Below are positions 43,549 through 51,416 of a stretch of DNA of 64,000 bases, piece by piece. This DNA comes from Halomonas sp. THAF5a (GTDB lineage Bacteria; Pseudomonadota; Gammaproteobacteria; Pseudomonadales; Halomonadaceae). Location: contig NZ_CP045417.1 in assembly GCF_009363755.1 (NCBI RefSeq), positions 3,224,001 through 3,288,000 on the forward strand, written 5' to 3'. The first letter of the stretch is position 1. Each line of letters begins with the position of its first letter. The notes beneath the pieces were generated by a model. The model was not told where the DNA came from, searched no databases, and saw nothing but the letters and a program-made list of their open reading frames with translations. A program made the translations under genes and the position numbers.

Positions 43549-44253
43549 TCAGGCCGTGAGCGCCGGCTGGGGGCTCGCCGGCGAGGACGCCTGCAACCGG
43601 GCGATCAGCTCATCCACCCGGCGCTCGGCCGCGGCGCGGGAGGCGGCCAGCCGCTCCCCGCCCTCTTCCTGGTGCTCGATGGCCACGCGGTGGATCCGGG
43701 TGATGCCGATGAACCCCAGCACCGTGGCAAGCCCCGGCTCGAGGTGGTTCATGTGCGCCAGCGCGCCGCCGGGCTCGAAGCCGGCGCCGCCCCGCGAGGC
43801 CAGGATGACGGCGTGGCGCGGGCGGTCGTCCAGCAGGGGGATGAAGGGATCGTCCGGCCGGCTGGGGTCATACTCCACCGTGCGGCCCATGCGCACGACC
43901 TGGTCCACCCAGGCCTTCAGCGCTGCCGGCATGCCGAAGTTGTAGAGCGGCGCGCCGATCACCACGACATCGGCGGCCCTCAGTTCGTCGATCAGCCGGT
44001 CGCTCTCGGCCAGCACTTCCGCCATCCAGGGTGCCTGGCGCTCGGCGGGCGTGAAGGCGGCCTGGATCCAGCGCTGATCGATGAAGGCGGGCGGGGTGGC
44101 GCCCACGTCGCGATGGGTCACGGTAGCCTCCGGCTGGCGGGCCTGCCAGCCGGCGACGAAGCGGTGGGTCAGGAGACGGCTGAGGGAGCCGTGCTCATCG
44201 ATGCCGGCGAGGCCGGGGCGGGCGCTGGCGTCCAGTTGCAGGAGGTGGGTCAT
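43549..44253 (-). CDS. azoR: FMN-dependent NADH-azoreductase
   Basis: 234 residues from ATG 44253 (AAGGAG 7 bases upstream). Flavodoxin-like fold: LLQLDASARPGLAGIDEHGSLSR, VVIGAPLYNFGMPAALKAWVDQV and ILASRGGAGFEPGG, all AzoR blocks. It reduces azo and quinone compounds with NADH. Divergent from a GcvA-type LysR gene with two matching operator sites in the gap, so it is probably inducible by its substrate. Confidence 0.9.
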   Translation of the reverse strand: MTHLLQLDASARPGLAGIDEHGSLSRLLTHRFVAGWQARQPEATVTHRDVGATPPAFIDQRWIQAAFTPAERQAPWMAEVLAESDRLIDELRAADVVVIGAPLYNFGMPAALKAWVDQVVRMGRTVEYDPSRPDDPFIPLLDDRPRHAVILASRGGAGFEPGGALAHMNHLEPGLATVLGFIGITRIHRVAIEHQEEGGERLAASRAAAERRVDELIARLQASSPASPQPALTA

Positions 44254-44270
44254 GTCGGGCTCCTTGTCTT

Positions 44271-44289
44271 GTGAGTTGAACTCACTCAT
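44271..44289. promoter_or_regulatory. LysR operator copy near azoR
   Basis: GTGAGTTGAACTCACTCAT, 18 bp upstream of the azoR start. It shares TGAGTT(A/G)AA(T/C)TCACTCAT with 44360-44378. Confidence 0.6.
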
Positions 44290-44359
44290 CGTGGATGAGG
44301 TATATCGAGCCTATGTCCTGCCATGAAGGGTCACAAACGATGAATACTTGCCAATACAG

Positions 44360-44378
44360 ATGAGTTAAATTCACTCAT
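44360..44378. promoter_or_regulatory. LysR operator copy over the LysR start codon
   Basis: ATGAGTTAAATTCACTCAT; its last two bases are the first two of the LysR ATG (44377). It is 89 bp from the first copy, same orientation. It suggests direct autorepression. Confidence 0.6.
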
Positions 44379-45333
44379 GAGCCCTCGCCGACTCCCTTCG
44401 CTTTCGGCCCTGCGGGCCTTCGAGGCCGCCGCCCGCCATCAGAGCGCCAAGCAGGCGGCCGATGAGCTGTCCGTCACGGCCACGGCCATCAGCCATCACA
44501 TCCGCGGCCTGGAGGACGCCCTTCAGGTGGACCTCTTCGTGCGCCGGCCCCGGCAGCTAGTGCTGACCGCGAAGGGGCAGGCGCTCTTCCAGACTCTGGA
44601 GGCCGCGTTCGACAGCATCGACGAGACCGTCACGCGGCTGAAGGCGCCGCCCGCGCGCCAGGCGGCCACGCTCTCCACCACCCCGGCGGTGGCCGTGCGC
44701 TGGCTGCTGCCCTGGGTGTGCCGGCTGACGGAGGCGCACCCGCACATCGACCTGCGCATTCACGCCACCCACGAGCCGGTGACGCTGGACGGCGTGACCG
44801 CCGACCTGGCGATCCGCTATGGCGACGGCCGCTGGCCCGGGCTGGTGGCGGAGAAGCTCTTCGACAACGCCTTCGTCCCGACCTGCAGCCCGGGACTCCA
44901 CCTGACCGACCCGGCCGAGCTCCCCGAGCACCCCCTGATCCACTTCCGCCCCCAGGGCGCCTCGGTGACGCCCATGGACTGGGCCGGCTGGCAGAAGCGC
45001 GCCGCGGTGCCGGGGCTGGACGTGAACGCCGGGCTGGTGTTCTCCGACGAGACCCACGCCATCTCCGCCGCCATCGGCGGCCAGGGGGTGGCCCTGATGA
45101 GCCGGCCGCTGATCGCCGACGAGCTGGCGGAGGGGCGGCTGGTGCAGCCCTTCGGGCCGGTGCTGGAAGGCAAGCCCTTCTACCTGGTCTATCCGGAGCA
45201 CCGCCGAGATGACCCGACCCTGCGGGCGATCCGCGACTGGGTTCTGGGCGTGCCGATCGGGCTGTGTCACCCGAATCCTACGACGGGCCGCCCGGACGAC
45301 GACGAAGGCGGGGAGCGCCAGCCCCCGAGCTGA
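44377..45333 (+). CDS. LysR-family regulator (GcvA-type) of azoR
   Basis: 318 residues. SLSALRAFEAAARHQSAKQAADELSVTATAISHHIRGLE is the GcvA-subgroup helix-turn-helix, followed by a substrate domain with PAVAVRWLLPWVCRL and DLAIRYGDGRWPGL. The last 20 residues are unusually polar (TTGRPDDDEGGERQPPS). Divergent from azoR and overlapped at its start by an operator copy. Confidence 0.87.
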   Translation: MSPRRLPSLSALRAFEAAARHQSAKQAADELSVTATAISHHIRGLEDALQVDLFVRRPRQLVLTAKGQALFQTLEAAFDSIDETVTRLKAPPARQAATLSTTPAVAVRWLLPWVCRLTEAHPHIDLRIHATHEPVTLDGVTADLAIRYGDGRWPGLVAEKLFDNAFVPTCSPGLHLTDPAELPEHPLIHFRPQGASVTPMDWAGWQKRAAVPGLDVNAGLVFSDETHAISAAIGGQGVALMSRPLIADELAEGRLVQPFGPVLEGKPFYLVYPEHRRDDPTLRAIRDWVLGVPIGLCHPNPTTGRPDDDEGGERQPPS

Positions 45334-45359
45334 GGGCCTTGGCGCCTGGGACGCCGTCA

Positions 45360-45533
45360 GCGCTTGCACGCCGCGGGCGGATGGCCCTGGCGGCGGACCT
45401 GCTATGCCAGCCCGAGGCGACGGTGAGCCGCGTGGCGGAGCAGGTCGGCTATGCGACGCCCTATGCCTTCAGCGCCGCCTTCAAGCGGGTGCGCGGCGTC
45501 AGCCCGACCCGGTACCGGGCCCAGGCCCGCTAG
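45360..45533 (+). pseudogene. Remnant of an AraC-family regulator (C-terminal half of HTH)
   Basis: The frame encodes RMALAADLLCQPEATVSRV followed by AEQVGYATPYAFSAAFKRV and RGVSPTRYRAQAR, the second helix-turn-helix and end of an AraC protein. The sensor domain and first helix are gone; upstream sequence in frame is the tail of the LysR gene in another phase. It ends by overlapping the stop of the next LysR gene. Likely the scar of a deletion. Confidence 0.65.
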
Positions 45534-46456
45534 GCTGATGGCTGGCGGATCGCCGCCTTCATCGCCTGGCGCAGGTCGCGCAGCGTCTCATCCAGCCAGT
45601 CACGAAAGGCAACGACTCGCGGGGCATCCGCCGCCTCCGGCAGGCTGACCAGAAAGTGGCTGAACTCGGTGCGCCGCCAGGGGCGCAAGGCCACGACCTC
45701 ACCGCGCGCGATCGCCTCCTGGGCCAGCGACAGCCGTGACAGGCACAACCCCAGGCCCTGGCGGCAGGCGGTGAGCGCCAGCCCGCTGTCCGAGACCGTG
45801 AGCCGTCGCAGCTCCTCGGGCGCATGCAGCCCCGCCTCGCGCCACCATGGGCGCCAGTGGCTCCAGGGCTCAGTGGGCAAGGCGCTCGCGTCCTCGATGA
45901 AGCAGGCATGCCGCCAATCGTCGGGCAGCCTTTTCCCATCCGCCGGGGCCAGTACCGTGATGGCATCGTCGAGCAGCGGTGCGACATGCAGGCCATGGTA
46001 GTCGCCGTTGCCGAACCGGATCGCGAGATCGACCTGGCCGCTGCGCAGGTCGGCGAGCCGGTTGTCGCCCACTAGCGTGAGCTCCAGCCCCGGGTGGCGA
46101 CGCTGCAGGTCGCCTACCCGCGGCATCAGCGCGTGTTGCAGGAAGGCCTGGGGCGCCGACACTCGCAGCGGACCGTCGAGACTCGGCTGGCCAAGCTCTC
46201 GGGTGGCGCGATCGATGAGGGTGAAGGCCTCGGCGATGCGCGCCTGGTAGCGCACGCCGGCCTCGGTGAGCACCACCCCGCGCACCTTGCGCTCGAACAG
46301 GGGCAGGCCCAGGCTCTCCTCCAGGGCCTTGATGCGATGACTGACGGCGGCGGCGGTGACATGCAGCTCGTCGGCGGCCGCGCTGAAGCTGCCATGACGC
46401 GCCGCCGCCTCGAAGGCACGCAGGGTGGGCAAGGGGAGTCGTGAGGCGGGCGACAT
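45530..46456 (-). CDS. LysR-family regulator (GcvA-type) divergent from phzF-like gene
   Basis: 308 residues: LPTLRAFEAAARHGSFSAAADELHVTAAAVSHRIKALEESLG is the GcvA-group DNA-binding domain; VDLAIRFGNGDYHGL and LALTACRQGLGLCLSRL are in the effector domain. It is divergent from the PhzF-family gene with 100 bp between them containing TTAACG-ATA-CGTTGTT (46485-46500), a possible operator. Confidence 0.87.
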   Translation of the reverse strand: MSPASRLPLPTLRAFEAAARHGSFSAAADELHVTAAAVSHRIKALEESLGLPLFERKVRGVVLTEAGVRYQARIAEAFTLIDRATRELGQPSLDGPLRVSAPQAFLQHALMPRVGDLQRRHPGLELTLVGDNRLADLRSGQVDLAIRFGNGDYHGLHVAPLLDDAITVLAPADGKRLPDDWRHACFIEDASALPTEPWSHWRPWWREAGLHAPEELRRLTVSDSGLALTACRQGLGLCLSRLSLAQEAIARGEVVALRPWRRTEFSHFLVSLPEAADAPRVVAFRDWLDETLRDLRQAMKAAIRQPSA

Positions 46457-46556
46457 GACTTACTCCAGCTAAGCCGATGGGCGATTAACGATACGTTGTT
46501 GTTACCTCTGTTAGGCCGATAATGCCAGTCATTCCCCCACGATCAGGAGCACTGAC

Positions 46557-47399
46557 ATGCCTGGCACTCTCTACCGGTTGGCCTCGTTCACCCAGGACCC
46601 CGAGGGCGGCAACCCTGCCGGCGTCTGGATCGGCGACGCCCTGCCCGACGCGGCGACCATGCGTAACATCGCCGCCGAGGTAGGCTATTCCGAAACGGCC
46701 TTCCTCGGCCCGGAACATGACGGCGTGCGCACGGTGAGGTACTACAGCCCCGAGGCCGAGGTCAGCTTCTGTGGCCATGCCACCGTGGCCGCCGGAGTGG
46801 TGCTGGGTCGCCTCAATGGGGCAGGCACCTACCGGCTCGCCACGGCGGTCGGCGAGGTGCCGGTGTCGGTCGAACGGGTCGACGGCGACTGGCATGCCGC
46901 GCTGGTCTCGGTGGCCCCCGAACAGCGAGCCGTCTCCCCGGCCTTGGTCGAGGCGGCACTGACGAGTCTCGGCTGGGCGGCTGCCGAGCTGGACCCGGAG
47001 CTGCCTCCGGCCCTGGCCTATGCCGGCGCCTGGCACCTGGTGCTGGCCGTCGCGTCCAGGGCGCGGCTCGATGAGCTGTCCTACGACTTCGCGTCTCTCA
47101 AGGCTCTGATGCTGCGTGAGAACCTCACCACGCTCCAGCTCGTGTGGCGGGAATCGGCGACATGCTTCCATGTTCGCGATCCGTTTCCGGTTGGCGGGGT
47201 CATCGAGGATCCGGCCACCGGCGCCGCGGCGGCGGCGCTGGGAGGCTACCTACGCGATGCCGGCTTGATCGAAGCCCCCGCCCGGTTGACGCTGCGGCAG
47301 GGCGAAGCGATGGGCCGGCCGAGTCGGCTCGAGGTCGAGGTGCCGGCCACCGGGGGCATCGTGGTCTCGGGCACCGCGGTGTCGCTCCAGGCGCCCTAG
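46557..47399 (+). CDS. PhzF-family epimerase/isomerase-like protein
   Basis: 280 residues. YRLASFTQDPEGGNPAGVW starts the diaminopimelate-epimerase-like fold, with the catalytic-type Glu in GYSETAF, EVSFCGHATVAAG, and DPATGAAAAALGGYL near the end. AGGAG lies about 8 bases before the ATG. PhzF relatives catalyse proton-shift isomerisations; outside phenazine clusters the substrate is usually unknown, as here. Confidence 0.88.
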   Translation: MPGTLYRLASFTQDPEGGNPAGVWIGDALPDAATMRNIAAEVGYSETAFLGPEHDGVRTVRYYSPEAEVSFCGHATVAAGVVLGRLNGAGTYRLATAVGEVPVSVERVDGDWHAALVSVAPEQRAVSPALVEAALTSLGWAAAELDPELPPALAYAGAWHLVLAVASRARLDELSYDFASLKALMLRENLTTLQLVWRESATCFHVRDPFPVGGVIEDPATGAAAAALGGYLRDAGLIEAPARLTLRQGEAMGRPSRLEVEVPATGGIVVSGTAVSLQAP

Positions 47400-47504
47400 G
47401 AGCTGACCGCGGGCGATTCGGCGTCACCCTTTTGCACTGGGCGATATGGCCCGGGTAGAAGGGCGACAGAGCGAGACCGCCATGAGGGGGCAGCAGCGGC
47501 ACCC

Positions 47505-47987
47505 TCAACTGCGCCGGGCGGCGGGCGGCTCGCCCAGGTCGTGGGCGCCGCCATGGGCGGTGTCGCTGTCGCACAGCCGGTGGTCGCCGAGCACCTCGAT
47601 GATGCGGCAGCTCTCCACCTTCCCGCCGGCGCACTGGCCGATCATGCGCTGGAGCTCGTCGCGCAGCGCGGCGAGGCGCTGCAGCCGCGACTCCACCTCC
47701 TCCAGGTGGTGCTTGGCGAGGGCGTCGACCTCGTCGCAGCACATGTCGGGGCGGTCCGACATCGCCAAGAGCTCGCGCACCGCCTCCACCGAGAAGCCGA
47801 AGTCCCGGGCGTGGCGGATGAAGGTGAGCCGCCGCACGGCCTGCTCGCCGAAGCGGCGCTGCCCGCCCTCGGTCCGCGAGGCGGCCTGCAGCAGTCCGAT
47901 CTGCTCGTAGTAGCGCACGGTTTCCGGCTGGCAGCCGGCCCGCCGGGCCAGCGCGCCGATGCCGATGGTGGGGGACATCTCCGTCAT
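47505..47987 (-). CDS. MerR-family Cd(II)/Pb(II)-type metal sensor (CadR-like)
   Basis: 160 residues. MerR helix-turn-helix IGALARRAGCQPETVRYYEQIGLL, then a dimerisation helix. Metal-binding cysteines lie in RPDMCCDEVDAL and QCAGGKVESCRI, which fits the CadR/PbrR/ZntR group. GAGGAG precedes ATG 47987. Divergent from the P1B ATPase gene, with the MerR-type operator lying in that gene's promoter. Exact metal preference (Cd, Pb or Zn) is not decided by sequence alone. Confidence 0.88.
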   Translation of the reverse strand: MTEMSPTIGIGALARRAGCQPETVRYYEQIGLLQAASRTEGGQRRFGEQAVRRLTFIRHARDFGFSVEAVRELLAMSDRPDMCCDEVDALAKHHLEEVESRLQRLAALRDELQRMIGQCAGGKVESCRIIEVLGDHRLCDSDTAHGGAHDLGEPPAARRS

Positions 47988-48062
47988 GGGGGCTCCTCGC
48001 TGCAGGGGGTGAGCGTTTTTGCTCGGATCTGTGACGTCAGACCTGTCACGTCAGACCGTCAC

Positions 48063-48093
48063 TTGAACCTGTAGTTGCTACAGGGTTTAGGCT
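48063..48093 (+). promoter_or_regulatory. MerR-regulated promoter of the metal ATPase
   Basis: -35 TTGAAC (48063-48068), 19-bp spacer, -10 TAGGCT (48088-48093). The dyad ACCTGTAG-TTG-CTACAGGGT (48067-48086) lies between them. The overlong spacer is the hallmark of MerR-activated promoters. Upstream, GACGTCAGAC and CACGTCAGAC are repeated at 48033-48055. Confidence 0.88.
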
Positions 48094-48125
48094 TGAGACG
48101 TTACCCCACGCAGAGGAGCCCCGCC

Positions 48126-50279
48126 ATGGCCACATCGGCACCCACCTCCACCGCCGCGACCCTGACGCTGCGCGTCGAGGGCATGGACTGCGGCGGCTGC
48201 GAGCACAAGGTCGAGTCGGCGCTGGGTCGTCTGGAGGGCATCGCGGAGGTCTCGGCCAGCTCGGTCACCGGCTCGGTCAAGCTGCATCACCCATCACATG
48301 CCGCGCCCTCCCGCGACGCGATCGAGCGCACGATTCATGAGCTCGGCTACCGCCTGATCAGCGAAGAGGAGGCGGCCGCGCCGGACGCCCCGGCGCCCTG
48401 GTGGCGCACCGCCAAGGGGCGGCTGGTACTCGTCACCGGCGGCCTGCTCGTGCTGGCCTTCGCGCTGCGCCTGGCCTGGCCGGCGCTCGGCCAGTGGCCC
48501 TTCGTCGCCGCCACCGCGGTGGGGCTGGTGCCCATCCTGCAGGGTGCCTGGGGCGCGCTGAAGCAGCGCAACCCCTTCACCATCGAGATGCTGATGAGCA
48601 TCGCCGCGCTGGGAGCGCTGGCCATCGACGCCGCCGCCGAGGCCGCGGTGGTGGTCTTCCTGTTCGCCGTGGGCGAACTGCTGGAGGGCGTGGCCGCCTC
48701 CCGGGCGCGGCGCAGCATCTCGGCGCTGGCGGACCTCACGCCCTCGACGGCGCGGCTGCTGGAGGGCGACGACACTCGCGAAGTGCCGGCCGCTACCCTC
48801 GCACCCGGCCAGCGGGTGCTGATCCGGCCGGGCGATCGGGTGCCCTGCGACGGGCGCATCCTCGCCGGCGCCTCCGAGCTCGACGAGTCGCCGATCAACG
48901 GCGAGTCGGTGCCCCGGGCGCGGGCGCCGGGCGACGACGTCTTCGCCGGCACCGTGAACCTGGAGGCCGCCCTGGAGGTGGAGGTGACGCGGCGCGCCGA
49001 GGACAACACCATCGCCCGGGTCATCCGCCTGGTCGAGGAGGCCCAGGCCGCCAAGGCGCCGGTCGCCCGCTTCATCGATCGCTTCGCGCGCTACTACATG
49101 CCGGCGGTGATCGGGCTCGCCCTGCTGATGGCCGTGGCGCCGCCGCTGGTCGCGGGCATGGCCTGGTCGGAGGCGATCTACCGGGCACTGGCGCTGCTGC
49201 TGATCGCCTGCCCCTGCGCGCTGGTGATCTCGACCCCGGCGGCGATCGCCGCCGGGCTCTCGACCGGCGCCCGCCGCGGCCTGCTGATCAAGGGCGGCGC
49301 GGTGCTGGAGCAGCTCGGACGGCTCAAGCTGGTGGCGCTGGACAAGACCGGCACGCTGACGGAGGGCCGCCCGCGCGTCACCGACGTGGAGGCCCTGGAT
49401 GCCGGGCACGACGAGGGCGAGATCCTGCGCCTCGCCGCGGCACTCGAGCGCGACTCCAGCCACCCCATCGCCGCAGCCATCCTGGCCCACGCCGAGCAGC
49501 AGGGGCTCACGGTGCCCTGGGCGAGCGACGGCCGCGCCCTGGCCGGTCGCGGCATCGCCGGCTGGGTCGAGGAGCGCGAGCTCTCGCTGGTCACCCCGCG
49601 CCACCTGGCCGAGCATGGTGAAGGAATCGGCGAGGATCTCAACGCGCGGATCGCCGAGCTTGAGCAGACGGGCAAGAGCCTCGCGGTGCTGGTCGAGGGC
49701 CAGCGGGCGCTGGGGCTGATCGCCGTGCGCGACGAGCCCCGCGAGGATGCCCGCCAGGGACTCGCGGCGCTGTCGCGCCTCGGCGTGCGGGCGGTGATGC
49801 TCAGCGGCGACAACGCCCGCACCGCCACCGCCATCGGCGAGCAGCTGGGCATCGAGGCCCACGGCGAGCTGATGCCCGGGGACAAGGCCCATCGCGTGCG
49901 GGAGTGGCAGGCCGCCGGCGAGGGACCGATCGGCAAGGTGGGCGACGGCATCAACGACGCCCCGGCGCTGGCCACCGCCGAGGTGGGCATCGCCATGGGC
50001 GGCGGCACCGACGTGGCGCTGGAGACGGCGGACGCGGCGCTGCTCAAGGACCGCGTCAGCGGCATCGCCGAGCTGATCGACCTCTCCCGGGCCACGCTGC
50101 GCAACATCAAGACCAACGTCGCCCTGGCGCTGGGCCTGAAGGCGGTGTTCCTGGTCACCACGGCACTCGGCATCACCGGCATGTGGATCGCGGTGATGGC
50201 GGATACCGGCGCCACGGTGCTGGTGACGCTCAACGCCATGCGCCTGCTCGGCTACCGCTTCTCGCCGGGGCCCGGGTAG
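48126..50279 (+). CDS. zntA: Heavy-metal P1B-type ATPase (Zn/Cd/Pb exporter)
   Basis: 717 residues. An N-terminal HMA domain with GMDCGGCE, then eight membrane helices including CPCALVISTPAAI (about 360), the DKTGTLTEG phosphorylation motif (about 405), SSHPIA of the nucleotide domain and VGDGINDAPALA (about 605). It pumps divalent soft metals out of the cytoplasm using ATP. AGGAG lies 8 bases before ATG 48126. Controlled by the divergent MerR-type sensor. Its last 28 bp overlap the convergent DUF427 gene. Confidence 0.93.
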   Translation: MATSAPTSTAATLTLRVEGMDCGGCEHKVESALGRLEGIAEVSASSVTGSVKLHHPSHAAPSRDAIERTIHELGYRLISEEEAAAPDAPAPWWRTAKGRLVLVTGGLLVLAFALRLAWPALGQWPFVAATAVGLVPILQGAWGALKQRNPFTIEMLMSIAALGALAIDAAAEAAVVVFLFAVGELLEGVAASRARRSISALADLTPSTARLLEGDDTREVPAATLAPGQRVLIRPGDRVPCDGRILAGASELDESPINGESVPRARAPGDDVFAGTVNLEAALEVEVTRRAEDNTIARVIRLVEEAQAAKAPVARFIDRFARYYMPAVIGLALLMAVAPPLVAGMAWSEAIYRALALLLIACPCALVISTPAAIAAGLSTGARRGLLIKGGAVLEQLGRLKLVALDKTGTLTEGRPRVTDVEALDAGHDEGEILRLAAALERDSSHPIAAAILAHAEQQGLTVPWASDGRALAGRGIAGWVEERELSLVTPRHLAEHGEGIGEDLNARIAELEQTGKSLAVLVEGQRALGLIAVRDEPREDARQGLAALSRLGVRAVMLSGDNARTATAIGEQLGIEAHGELMPGDKAHRVREWQAAGEGPIGKVGDGINDAPALATAEVGIAMGGGTDVALETADAALLKDRVSGIAELIDLSRATLRNIKTNVALALGLKAVFLVTTALGITGMWIAVMADTGATVLVTLNAMRLLGYRFSPGPG

Positions 50280-50587
50280 AACACCACCCTGCCCTCGATC
50301 TCCTTGAGGCTCTCGAGCGGGCTCTCGTAGCTCCAGGCCACGTCCTCGTGCTCGCCGAAGGCGAAGTAGCTGGCCTCGCCCTTGAAGGGGCAGTGGGTAC
50401 TGGTCTCGGTGGGCGTCAGCCGGTCCATGCGCACGTCCTCCCGGGGCAGGTAAAGCCGGGGCGGGTAGCCGGTCTCGCGCAGCTCGATGGCGCGGGTGGT
50501 GTCGGCGAGCAGGGTGCCGTCGATGACGACCCGCACCCGGCGCTCGTGCGGATGCAGCGTGATGCGGGGCTCGGAGGTATCGGCCAT
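50252..50587 (-). CDS. DUF427 domain protein (paralogue 2)
   Basis: 111 residues from ATG 50587 (GAGGAGACGACC leader). RITLHPHERRVRVVIDGTLL, PRLYLPREDVRMDRL, CPFKGEASYFAF and DVAWSYESPLESL match the paralogue at 39451. Convergent with, and overlapping, the end of zntA by 28 bp. Function unknown. Confidence 0.87.
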   Translation of the reverse strand: MADTSEPRITLHPHERRVRVVIDGTLLADTTRAIELRETGYPPRLYLPREDVRMDRLTPTETSTHCPFKGEASYFAFGEHEDVAWSYESPLESLKEIEGRVVFYPGPGEKR

Positions 50588-50780
50588 GGTCGTCTCCTCT
50601 GGGCGTAACGAAGATGCCGGCAGAGTAGCATTACGGTGCCGAAGGGCGCCCGCTCTGCCGCTGCGGCGCGCCGGATCGCGATGGCAAGCATCGTCGGGCT
50701 GATCCTCAGGGCATCCAAAGAAAAGAGTTGGCGCCCTTGATAACCCGCTCCGTCGCTCGCAGGTCTTGGGGTAACACTCC

Positions 50781-50812
50781 GAGAGCGGGCTATCCTCACA
50801 GGACCCGCTCTC
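50781..50812 (+). promoter_or_regulatory. Long hairpin just upstream of the coiled-coil protein RBS
   Basis: GAGAGCGGG (50781-50789) pairs with CCCGCTCTC (50804-50812), and TCCT-CAC-AGGA forms an inner stem. It ends 5-6 bases before GGAAGGAG. It could be a promoter-proximal operator or a 5'UTR structure. Confidence 0.45.
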
Positions 50813-50831
50813 ACATCGGAAGGAGCACCTG

Positions 50832-51122
50832 ATGAGCAATCGAGACGCCTACGAGCAGAAGCTGCGCGCCAAGCTGGACGAACTGCAGGCCGAGGTGGAG
50901 AAGCTGAAGGCCCGCGCCCGAAGCGCCGAGGCGGATGCGCGCATCGACCGGGAGGAGGAGATCGATCGGCTCGAGGCCCGCCGCGAGGAGATGCGCCGAA
51001 AGCTCGAGGAGCTCCGCCACTCCGGCGACGAGGCCTGGGACGACATCCGCGCCGGCGCGGAACGCGCCTGGGAATCCCTGAGCGACGCGATCGAGAAGGC
51101 GCGTTCGCGCTTCAACAAGTAA
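50832..51122 (+). CDS. Small coiled-coil protein (sll1863-type stress protein)
   Basis: 96 residues, almost one long charged coiled coil: LRAKLDELQAEVEKLKARAR, EEEIDRLEARREEMRRKLEEL, and a C-terminal amphipathic part AWDDIRAGAERAWESLSDAI. The pattern matches the sll1863 family of small stress-response proteins. Strong AAGGAG before the ATG and an intrinsic terminator 32 bp after the stop make this a monocistronic, probably well-expressed gene. Confidence 0.75.
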   Translation: MSNRDAYEQKLRAKLDELQAEVEKLKARARSAEADARIDREEEIDRLEARREEMRRKLEELRHSGDEAWDDIRAGAERAWESLSDAIEKARSRFNK

Positions 51123-51153
51123 CGTCCGCCTTATTCCGACCGCAGGACGCACG

Positions 51154-51188
51154 ACGCCCGCCCGACCTCACGGTCGAGCGGGCGTTTT
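51154..51188 (+). terminator. Intrinsic terminator
   Basis: 14-bp stem with one mismatch (51154-51167 with 51172-51185), TCAC loop, followed by TTTTGGTT. Confidence 0.85.
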
Positions 51189-51416
51189 GGTTGCCCAGGC
51201 GGGGTGTTCCTCAGGCGCTCGGCTTCGCGTGATAGGTGATCCCCTCGGCGTGCACGCCGTCGGCATCCGCCTCGATCTGGCCGGCCCGGCGAGAGGCGGA
51301 GTGCGAATCACACGCGAAGACAATCTCAAATAATTGATAAAAAAGGGAAAAATTGACCGGGAAGACGGTTGACCCTAGGATGCCTCGTTCATTCTCCGCC
51401 GCCAGGACGCCGCCCC
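51189..51416. other. Gap before bacterioferritin with a possible gene remnant
   Basis: On the minus strand, an open stretch ending at the TGA 51213-51211 reads ASRRAGQIEADADGVHAEGI then TYHAKPSA, protein-like codon use with no start codon in frame. It may be the C-terminal scar of a lost gene. The AT-rich 51318-51350 (CAAATAATTGATAAAA) is probably the bacterioferritin promoter region. Confidence 0.35.

Noticed and set aside
51318..51350. Fur box upstream of bacterioferritin
   Set aside because: The AT-rich stretch lacks the repeated GATAAT pattern; too few matches to support it.
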